A stretch of 56,445 nucleotides of DNA, taken from NCBI GenBank assembly GCA_903919975.1, contig CAIXKE010000111.1, forward strand, positions 1-56,445, in the 5' to 3' direction. Positions 27,045-34,069 of this stretch are shown here, one piece after another. Each line of letters begins with the position of its first letter. The stretch's first letter is position 1. Below the pieces are notes generated by a model. That model did no database searches and was not told where the DNA came from. It saw only the letters and a list, made by a program, of their open reading frames with translations. A program made the translations under genes and the position numbers. This DNA is from Akkermansiaceae bacterium (GTDB lineage: Bacteria; Verrucomicrobiota; Verrucomicrobiia; Verrucomicrobiales; Akkermansiaceae).

Positions 27045-27734
27045 ATGAAACGAAGCATCCGCATCATGTTGGTTGAAGATCATCCCGGCTATCGCCAGAC
27101 GATCAACCTGGCTCTTGAAGCCGAGTCCGATATCGAACTGGTCAGCGAGTTCGGCACGGCGGAACGGGCCCTGCGCAGCTTGCGGGATCGCGACACCCAC
27201 AAACATCCGGACATCATCCTGCTGGACCTCAACCTGCCGGGTATCAATGGCCTCGAGGTTCTGCCGACGTTTCTAGCGTCATTCCCCGAAGCCAGAGTCA
27301 TCATCCTCACCCAGTCCGAACGGGAGTTGGACGTGCTCCGCGCCATCGAACTTGGCGCGTCCGGCTACTTGTTGAAATCCGCTTCACTCAACCACATCAC
27401 GGAAGGGATCCGCACCGTCATGGATGGCGGTGCCTCACTGGATCCCAAAGTGGCCAGCCTCATCCTCAAAAATTTACAATCAAGGCTGCCGCGAAATGAA
27501 ACAAACCCGGTGCTCAGCGAGCGTGAATTGGAAGTCCTTGTCCTACTCGCCAAAGGCTTGGTCAAAAAGGAAATCGCGGATCAACTCAACATCAGTTTCA
27601 GCACCGTAGCGACCCACGTCATGCACATCTACGAAAAGCTCAACGAGCACAATGCGCCCGCGGCCATTCACAAAGCCCATATTCTCGGCTTGTTCAGACG
27701 CGGAAATGCCAGCCAGTCAGCGGAGCTTCCATAA
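27045..27734 (+). CDS. NarL/FixJ-family response regulator
   Basis: The 229-residue protein has a receiver domain (IMLVEDHPGYRQTI, phospho-acceptor Asp61 in LDLNLPG, conserved Thr in ILTQS, Lys111 in LLKSA). The C-terminal LuxR-type helix-turn-helix (~160-215) has SERELEVLVLLAKGLVKKEI and STVATHVMHIYEKL. It is the partner of the upstream sensor kinase: nine bases apart and same strand. Phosphorylation should dimerise it on DNA. It is the only dedicated transcription regulator encoded in the accessory region shown, which makes it the first candidate to bind the recurring 18-bp sites, though this is untested. Confidence 0.94.
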   Translation: MKRSIRIMLVEDHPGYRQTINLALEAESDIELVSEFGTAERALRSLRDRDTHKHPDIILLDLNLPGINGLEVLPTFLASFPEARVIILTQSERELDVLRAIELGASGYLLKSASLNHITEGIRTVMDGGASLDPKVASLILKNLQSRLPRNETNPVLSERELEVLVLLAKGLVKKEIADQLNISFSTVATHVMHIYEKLNEHNAPAAIHKAHILGLFRRGNASQSAELP

Positions 27735-27781
27735 ATGAACGCCCCTTGTTAACTCTCTCTGCGCATTCGTGACGAAGTCCC

Positions 27782-27917
27782 TGGACTGCGTGCAGCCTGC
27801 TGCCGCTTTGGCCGAGACAGCCTGCTGTCAGGCCGCCCTGCCGGTGCAGTCACTTAGACGATCTACCCGGTATCCGTGTTGGCCACGGGCAGGCAGCAGC
27901 AGGCTGCACACAGTCCA
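27782..27917. repeat. Long imperfect palindrome, MITE-like
   Basis: The arms TGGACTGCGTGCAGCCTGCT-GCC (27782-27804) and 27892-27917 are reverse complements with a small number of extra bases (the right arm carries GGCAGCAGCAGGCTGCAC and ACAGTCCA). About 87 bases lie between. This 136-bp unit holds no gene. It lies downstream of the response regulator and could be a non-autonomous mobile element or a terminator. Confidence 0.5.
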
Positions 27918-28035
27918 TGGTGCTTTGCATCAACTCAGTTGATACGCCTATTTTTGGCCGTGGCCCTAAGTCTGAATAGCCGCACCGGATTCACCCGGAT
28001 CGCCTACGAGCAAAATCCAGCCCTGCCGCCGAACC

Positions 28036-28053
28036 ATCCACCAAACGACGGAT
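28036..28053 (+). promoter_or_regulatory. Candidate operator, site B
   Basis: The sequence is ATCCACCAAACGACGGAT, 71 bases before the second fucosidase start. It matches site A at 18 of 18 positions and has the same orientation relative to its gene. Confidence 0.65.
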
Positions 28054-28124
28054 AGCCACACCTGACATGGATTAGCTACTCTTACCCCTCGCCCCGACAG
28101 CCACGAGTCGTCGGGAAAAGGACC

Positions 28125-29954
28125 ATGAAAAGGCTTACCCATCAATTGATCATCTCGCTTGTAATGATTTCCGCTACAACGGAGGCGCAGGAATCGTCGC
28201 AAGTGCCGCAGCTCCACGAAACGACGGTGCAGCGGGACGAGCGCATGCAATGGTTCCGGGACGCCAAGTTCGGGATGTTCATCCACTGGGGCCCCTGCTC
28301 GGTCGGGGCCAGGGAAATCGGTTGGGGACGCGAGGCGAACAAGCCATGGGACATCCGCGGCATTGAAACCCCGCGAACGCCCGATCCCATTTATGACAAT
28401 TACTTCAAGCAGTTCAACCCAACGAAATACAATGCTGATGAATGGGTCAGCTTCGCAAAGCAGTCTGGCATGAAATACATGGTGCTCATCGCCAAGCACC
28501 ACGACGGCTTCTCGATGTTCGACTCGAAGGTCACCGACTACAAGATCACCGCTTCTCCCTACGGCCGGGACATCGTCAAGCAGTTCGCCGATGCCTGTCA
28601 TAAACAAGGCATGAAGCTCGGCCTCTACTACTCCACCCGTGACTGGTATCACCCGGACTATCTCATCGGCGACAACGCCAAGTATGACGAATGGCACCAG
28701 ACCCAGATCAAGGAACTGCTCAGCAATTACGGCGCGGTGGACATCATGTGGTTCGATCACGTTGGTGGCCAGGATTGGGGTAAGTGGGATTTTAAAAAGC
28801 TCTTCTCCATGATGTATGACCTCCATCCCAAGCTCATCATCAATGATCGCGCCGCCAAGTTTTGCGGGCCGAAGACTTCGGAAGACCGAGGTCCGGCGAG
28901 CCCAGAGATTGAGAAAATGACCAAGGGCGACTATTACACCCCTGAGGGGAAAATCGGCGCGATGGACATCGCCAAGGACTGGGAGTCCTGCATCCACGTC
29001 GGCCAAGGCTGGTCCTACCGGGGTGAGGACGGCTTCAAGGGGCCCGAGGATTGCATCAAGATGCTCGTCAGCTGCGCCACCGGCGGCGGCAACCTGTTAT
29101 TGAACTTCGGCCCGCGCCCGGATGGCACGTTTGCCGAAGGCGAAGCCAAGGTGGCCCGCGCCATGGGCGAGTGGCTCGGTAAATATGGCGCGGCGGTCTA
29201 TGGCACCCGTGGCGGCCCTTATCACAACGGCACGTGGGGCGGCTCCTGCCACAAAAATGATAAGCTTTATCTGCACGTCTATCAATGGCCGGCTGGCAAC
29301 CTCGCCTTCGATCCACTCCCCCGCAAGGTCTTGGCCGCACGGACCCTCACCGGAGCGCCCGCCACCTTCACACAAAGTGACAAAGAACTTGTCGTAGGAG
29401 TGGCCGCCCAGGACCGCGACGCTCCGGTAACAGTGATCGAGCTGACTTTGGACCGTCCGCTGCCATCCGGAACCCTCATCGGGAAAGCGCGGTTACCTCT
29501 ACAGGTGCATTCGGATCACGGCGCCATCGTTAGCAAGAATGCCAAACTCGAACTCAGTTCCACCTCCGAAAAGGACCAGTCCGCCAATCATGCCCGCCTG
29601 TTCTCCGGTGATCTTTCCGCCAGCGGTTTTGCCTTCCATACCGGTGAGGAAACCAATCCCTGGGCAAAGATCGACCTGGGTGGATTGAAGACACTCAAGG
29701 CCATTGAAATCGTCAACAGCCCCCAGGAAAAGCGAATCGATGGACTGATTGTTTCCGTTTCCGAAGACGGGCGGAACTGGGAGAAAATCTGGCACGCGAA
29801 GACCTGGGAGGCCACATGGATCATTCCAGTGACCCGTTTCCACGCGGGCATTGACGTTCCAGGCCGGCCCGCGAGGTTCATTAAGTTGGAGATCAATGCC
29901 GAATCTCCTAGGCCTCTGCTATTAAACCGCCTCGCCGCATACGGCCTCCAATGA
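28125..29954 (+). CDS. Alpha-L-fucosidase, GH29, with C-terminal discoidin domain
   Basis: This is a 609-residue secreted fucosidase. The N-terminus MKRLTHQLIISLVMISATTEAQ is a signal peptide. The catalytic domain has FGMFIHWGPCSVG, IAKHHDGFSMFDSK, GLYYSTRDWYHPDY and VDIMWFDHVGG; Asp211 is the expected nucleophile. A middle beta-sandwich (~350-450) and a C-terminal F5/8 type C-like module (~470-609, IDLGGLKTLKAIEIVNS) follow, giving a likely carbohydrate-binding function. Compared with the 23,097 enzyme, the active-site loops differ, suggesting another linkage or substrate. Site B lies 71 bases upstream. It is exported, so it acts in the periplasm or outside the cell. Confidence 0.94.
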   Translation: MKRLTHQLIISLVMISATTEAQESSQVPQLHETTVQRDERMQWFRDAKFGMFIHWGPCSVGAREIGWGREANKPWDIRGIETPRTPDPIYDNYFKQFNPTKYNADEWVSFAKQSGMKYMVLIAKHHDGFSMFDSKVTDYKITASPYGRDIVKQFADACHKQGMKLGLYYSTRDWYHPDYLIGDNAKYDEWHQTQIKELLSNYGAVDIMWFDHVGGQDWGKWDFKKLFSMMYDLHPKLIINDRAAKFCGPKTSEDRGPASPEIEKMTKGDYYTPEGKIGAMDIAKDWESCIHVGQGWSYRGEDGFKGPEDCIKMLVSCATGGGNLLLNFGPRPDGTFAEGEAKVARAMGEWLGKYGAAVYGTRGGPYHNGTWGGSCHKNDKLYLHVYQWPAGNLAFDPLPRKVLAARTLTGAPATFTQSDKELVVGVAAQDRDAPVTVIELTLDRPLPSGTLIGKARLPLQVHSDHGAIVSKNAKLELSSTSEKDQSANHARLFSGDLSASGFAFHTGEETNPWAKIDLGGLKTLKAIEIVNSPQEKRIDGLIVSVSEDGRNWEKIWHAKTWEATWIIPVTRFHAGIDVPGRPARFIKLEINAESPRPLLLNRLAAYGLQ

Positions 29955-30008
29955 AACTCAAAAATTCCATCGTGCTATTAACTCCCCACACGAGTCATGA
30001 AGGGTGAT

Positions 30009-30026
30009 ATCCATCAAAAGACGGAT
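30009..30026 (+). promoter_or_regulatory. Candidate operator, site C
   Basis: The sequence ATCCATCAAAAGACGGAT differs from sites A and B at two positions. It lies 95 bases before the truncated ORF at 30,122 and so heads the transcript that includes the esterase gene. Confidence 0.55.
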
Positions 30027-30121
30027 AGGCACCTGCCAAGGTTCGACCTATCTTCATCACAAAGCTGACGAAAAAGACTCAACCGAAAAATCCCGATATC
30101 ATCAGATCCTTCACCCAAACC

Positions 30122-30400
30122 ATGAAACTCAAGACTCCTTTCACCCACAGTTTCCTGCCGCCGGGCTTACCGAAGATACGCGTCACCGGCATCGATTTGC
30201 TGGACCTCAGCGATCCAGTCGTCCGAACGGGTGCCGGTGCCCTGCACATCCACGGCGAGATCCAGGACAGCCAATACCTCACCTTCAGCACCCAGGTGCT
30301 GTTTCACAACGTCCGTCTAGACATTGTTCCCGAGCCCTCCGCCGCGCTGCTCGGCGGCCTCGGCCTGCTCGCCTTTCTCCGCCGCCGCGCAGTGCGGTAA
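30122..30400 (+). pseudogene. Chimeric remnant ending in a PEP-CTERM tail
   Basis: This 92-residue ORF joins unrelated pieces. Residues ~20-55 (DPVVRTGAGALHIHGEIQDS, then QYLTF) resemble the C-terminus of the 37,167 protein (NPIVTTGTGELRVTGEIESD, then QYLRY). The next piece, TQVLFHNVR, is nearly the TQVLFDNVRF found at 32,070 in the neighbouring gene. It ends VPEPSAALLGGLGLLAFLRRR, a PEP-CTERM sorting signal (VPEP, hydrophobic helix, Arg cluster). There is no signal peptide. It is best read as the fused ends of two lost genes under site C. It might still be translated, but no function can be proposed. Confidence 0.6.
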
Positions 30401-30443
30401 CGGACCCGCAACTGCACGTTCTTTTACACCATCACCTCAAAAC

Positions 30444-32339
30444 ATGAAAACGATTTATGCATTCCTCGTGGGCCTGCTGCCTCTTTCGCAGTTTGTCTTT
30501 GCACAGTCGAGGGAGGATTTTACTCTCGGCGGATTGTCGGCCTTTGTGATCGTTCCCAATACACCTGCATCCGGTAAGCCTTGGATTGCCTATGCTCCCT
30601 GTGTGGGCGGGCTGCCGAATTTGACCGGGGCGGGTGAGGAAAAATGGATGATGGACCAGTATGTCGCGGCCGGAATCGCGGTGGCGGGGATTTACAGTGG
30701 AGACCTGTCCGGGAATCAAGCCCAGAGGGCCGGATACACCGCCCTTTATGCGGAGCTTGTGGGCAACCGCGGATACGCCGCCCGGTTCAGCTTCCATACC
30801 CGGAGCCGCGGTGGCTTGCTCGGCTACAACTGGGCTGCGGACAATCCCGGGAAGGTGGCGGCGATCGGCGGGATCTATCCCGTGACCAATCTTCTGAGCT
30901 ATCCCGGGCAAATCACCGCAGCTTCCCACTACGGTGTTTCCGTCCCGGAACTCAATGCCAACATCGGGCTTTACAATCCGATCGAAAGGCTGGCACCGCT
31001 GTACAACTCGGGAGTCAGAATGTTCCACATCCACGGTGACAGCGACGGGACGGTTCCCCTGAGCCAGAACTCGCAGATTACGAAAAACCGCTACGATGAC
31101 TTGGGCGGAACCATGACGCTCAAGGTGATCCCGGGTGGCGGACACGACTTCAGCAATTACTGGTTTCAGGATCAGGAGTTGACCAACTTCATGATTACGG
31201 AAACTTTGGCGGCCGTCGCCATTGCGGGGCCGCCGACATTGGACACCCAGACCCGCGTGACTCCCGCCGACGGTGCCACGGACGTGCCGCCTTCCAGCAA
31301 TCTCGCGGCGACCTTCAGCGAAGCCATCGCCTTGACCGGCTCGGGCACGATCACCCTCAAGAATCTCTCCGGCGGGGCGGATGTCCCAATTAGCCTGCCC
31401 GGCGATGTCACCATCAGCGGCTTGGTACTGACGATCAACCCCGCTTCGAACTTGGTGATCGGGCAGCAATATGCCGTCGAGATCAGCAGCGACGCGATCC
31501 AGGACCTCGAGGTTCCCCCCATGCATTATGTCGGCCTACTTTCCACCTCCACGCCGAACTGGAACTTCACCGTCCAGAACCCGCCTGCCCCTCCCCCGGT
31601 AGTAAACCCCAGCTTTGAAGCCAACGCGATCGCGGATAACACATATTTCTTTGCCGTGCCGACAGGTTGGACGAATGCGGCGCAGGCTGGCTATCAGAAC
31701 TTATTACCCACTGATACCCCCCAGGCAACCGATGGCGAGAATAATGCCTTTGCCAATGGTGGAGGCAGCCTCAGCCAGTTGACCTCCTACACGGTCGCTG
31801 CCGGGCAAATCTACACGCTCACCGTCGATGTGGGCCAGCTTTCGAATTTTTCGGGCTCCCTGGCCACGATCCGGTTGTTCGGCAGCACGCTTGGCTTCAA
31901 CACGCCCCTGTCCAACACGAACGGAACCGCCCAACTGACCGGGATCGCCCCAGCCAGCGGCGGCCCCTATCTCACGAACCGGACCATCACTTACACTGCG
32001 CTGGCCAGCGGCGATCCCTTCCTGGGCCAGACACTCGGAATCGCACTGGTCGGAGAATCAGGAACCCAAGTGCTGTTTGACAACGTCCGTTTCAGCGCCA
32101 CCGGGCCCTCCAATTCCGCGACCAACACCACCACCAGCCAAGGCTCCGCTTTCACCGTCTCCACGACCGATTTGCTTCAGACCTCGGTTGCCAGTGTCAG
32201 TGACGGCATCTTCTACAACAGCGCCTATAACACCCCGGGATACACCCAAGCCAATCTCAGGGATGGCATTTCTGACGGTGGCGCAGTCATCGGAAAAAAC
32301 AGCCTTAAGGGTTTGCTCTGGTCGTTACGCTCTCCTTGA
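30444..32339 (+). CDS. Secreted alpha/beta-hydrolase (esterase-like) with Ig-like and C-terminal modules; 3' end disrupted
   Basis: This is a 631-residue exported protein. After the signal peptide (MKTIYAFLVGLLPLSQFVFAQ) comes an alpha/beta-hydrolase domain (~20-265) with FHTRSRGGLLGYNWA at the nucleophile-elbow position, HGDSDGTVP for the acid and GGGHDF for the His. The elbow Ser is in the order R-S-R-G-G, not the usual G-x-S-x-G. A bacterial Ig-like (Big_5) module (~270-380, TRVTPADGATDVPPSSNLAA) and a jelly-roll module (~395-560, NPSFEANAIADNTY) follow. The last ~20 residues run out of frame into a Verru_Chthon remnant, so the original C-terminus, probably a PEP-CTERM tail, is lost. It may deacetylate polysaccharides. 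ATG 30444 is used. Confidence 0.78.
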   Translation: MKTIYAFLVGLLPLSQFVFAQSREDFTLGGLSAFVIVPNTPASGKPWIAYAPCVGGLPNLTGAGEEKWMMDQYVAAGIAVAGIYSGDLSGNQAQRAGYTALYAELVGNRGYAARFSFHTRSRGGLLGYNWAADNPGKVAAIGGIYPVTNLLSYPGQITAASHYGVSVPELNANIGLYNPIERLAPLYNSGVRMFHIHGDSDGTVPLSQNSQITKNRYDDLGGTMTLKVIPGGGHDFSNYWFQDQELTNFMITETLAAVAIAGPPTLDTQTRVTPADGATDVPPSSNLAATFSEAIALTGSGTITLKNLSGGADVPISLPGDVTISGLVLTINPASNLVIGQQYAVEISSDAIQDLEVPPMHYVGLLSTSTPNWNFTVQNPPAPPPVVNPSFEANAIADNTYFFAVPTGWTNAAQAGYQNLLPTDTPQATDGENNAFANGGGSLSQLTSYTVAAGQIYTLTVDVGQLSNFSGSLATIRLFGSTLGFNTPLSNTNGTAQLTGIAPASGGPYLTNRTITYTALASGDPFLGQTLGIALVGESGTQVLFDNVRFSATGPSNSATNTTTSQGSAFTVSTTDLLQTSVASVSDGIFYNSAYNTPGYTQANLRDGISDGGAVIGKNSLKGLLWSLRSP

Positions 32340-33170
32340 TGATTCTGCTTACGATCATTGCCGTGGGCTTGTTAACATTGTCCAGCACCTCACTTCGTTC
32401 ATCCACCCAGGAAAATGCGATGGCCACCGCACGGGCCAATGCCGACGTGCTCTGATGCTTGCTGTCGGCGAATTGCAGCGCCAGACCGGCCCAGACACGC
32501 GGGTCACCGCGCGGGCCGACGTGCTCGACGAAAAAAACCACCGGTGCCCGGGGCGTGGAAGAGCTGGGAAGGCACCAACCACGAGTTATCTGGCACCTTT
32601 GCCGGTCGTCCCAAGTCCCCGGGTGACTACGTGGCGGCGAAGAGATCACGCTTCCTCGCATGGCTGACATCCGCCCCCAGTCTGCCCGAAATACCTCCGG
32701 ACACCGCGAAGGCCGCGGCCAAGGCCACATTGGTAGGGGCAGGCTCGGTGGGCCAAGGAGTCGACCGCAGGAAGCTTCAAATCCACCTCGCTCCCACACT
32801 CATGGATACCGGCAAGGATAAGGGGGCTTTCGCCTGGTGGGTGGCGAGAATCAGAAAGCGCGGTTGCCGAGGCCCCACCAGCCGGCCAGCGATTCAGTCT
32901 CTGGCTGGGCGGTGCATTCCAAATCCCACACTGTCGCTGATCCTGGGGCTTTTCGGATGGACGCTCTTCTTGGCGACGCCGCACTGGCCGCCAAATCTAT
33001 CAGCCTCCGTCAGGCAGACTTGTTTACCGAAAGATAGGACGGCTCACCGTTTCCAGCGAGTTCTTCCATGATCTCAGCGCGGTGTCCACCGGCCTGTTGA
33101 CCAACACCGCCACCGGCGGCTGGCGCAAGGATTTCTCCTTGCTTACGGAAAATTGGACATAAACTCCAAC
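32302..33170 (+). pseudogene. Verru_Chthon cassette protein A remnant
   Basis: Several frames together recall Verru_Chthon cassette protein A, a pilin-like membrane protein of Verrucomicrobia. They give GFALVVTLSLMILLTIIAVG with LLTLSSTSLRSSTQENAMAT, then ALMLAVGELQRQTGPDTRVT, WKSWEGTNHELSGTFAGRPK with SPGDYVAAKRSRFLAWL, KGAFAWWVAGENQKA, and finally FHDLSAVSTGLLTNTATGGW with RKDFSLL. Stops and frame changes separate these parts (an in-frame TAA precedes GFALV; TGA after RANADVL). The N-terminal hydrophobic helix is of prepilin type. The gene is clearly dead. Its 5' part is fused to the end of the esterase reading frame. Confidence 0.75.
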
Positions 33171-33480
33171 TCCCGCACGATCCTCGACCCGCCCGCTAAT
33201 AAACAGGAGGACTATCACGTCAAAATCGGGTTCATTCCTCCCGGCAAACAGCGCCCCGAGCCGCTGTGCGAGACAAACTGGTCACACAATCCGCGCAGCC
33301 GCACGGTTTACTTCGTTCTCCACACCAGTGGCATCCTCCGTGTCATCCTGGCTTCCCCGGACTTCCAGCAGCCAGAAAAGAATAACAAATCACCCTGAAA
33401 CTCCCACCAGCTCTTTCATCGGCCTTCACCCCAAAAGTAATTCATAGCACACAAAACCGTGCTCGCCGGGAATTCGCTCG
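33171..33480 (+). other. Decayed stretch between remnants
   Basis: A frame from 33153 to 33398 encodes PPANKQEDYHVKIGFIPPGK and VYFVLHTSGILRVILASPDF, which I cannot assign. It lies between two pseudogenes and has no start or signal peptide of its own, so it is probably another remnant. Bases 33409-33464 belong to a block repeated at 36737-36795. Confidence 0.4.
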
Positions 33481-33489
33481 CGGACGCGC

Positions 33490-33744
33490 GTTTTGGAATA
33501 AGAACAAGAGTTGGCCGAACATCTTCACAGGGGCAGGTGCGCCTGCCACATTGGGTGCTTTGTTCAATGGTTTCGATGCTTCAGGTGGCGTTGGCGCGAA
33601 TGGCATCGTCGCAGGGCTAGGTCAGTTCACATTCAGTGGCTCAAGCCAGACTAAACTGGACCGCTGTCGATCCAAAATCCACCAGCGCGCTGGCAGGTCT
33701 GCTGACCAGTGCCGGTCTTCTGCGCCGCCGCCGTTGCACCTAAC
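33490..33744 (+). pseudogene. PEP-CTERM-type protein C-terminus, frameshifted
   Basis: A frame reading NIFTGAGAPATLGALFNGFD then GLGQFTFSGSSQT shifts near 33655 into WTAVDPKSTSALAGLLTSAG and LLRRRR, then TAA. The end is a degenerate sorting tail (hydrophobic stretch plus Arg cluster). A one-base change breaks the gene, and the 5' part is missing. Confidence 0.55.
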
Positions 33745-33890
33745 AACCTTGCCGAGTAAATGGGTTTCTCTCCGGGAGGCCTTAGGGCGCTGACTGGAGG
33801 GCTGGCGATTCTTTTTATGTTGAATGATAGGACCGGGTAGCGAACCACCGCAGTTCACCAAATGTCCAGCAATTCCTTGCTAGCAACGTC

Positions 33891-34018
33891 CTTGATCCGC
33901 ACTTGCGCCATCCACTAAAAGGGGGATGGACGGCATGGATGATGCGAGCGAACGTTTCAGCAAGCGCAAACTCAGTTCGATGAAACAATCCCCAATACGT
34001 CCCATGGAATCTCACAAG
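33891..34018 (+). repeat. Duplicated promoter block, copy 1
   Basis: This matches 36811-36957 closely: both have GATC(C/T)GCACTTGCGC, operator-like site D/E, GGGGGATGGACGGCATGGAT then GATGCG(A/T)GCGAAC, and a GATGAAAC start-like sequence. The upstream half of the block (33409-33464, matching 36737-36795) is separated here by ~430 bases of PEP-CTERM remnant. Confidence 0.75.
33910..33927 (+). promoter_or_regulatory. Candidate operator, site D
   Basis: ATCCACTAAAAGGGGGAT keeps both ends of the motif (ATCCAC and GGAT) and the AAA core. It lies 142 bases before the probable GH106-like start at 34070, or 52 before an ATG at 33980. Confidence 0.5.
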
Positions 34019-34069
34019 TCCCCGGTTTTTTTTACGCGTAACCTGATCAGACAACAACACCGCCCATTC

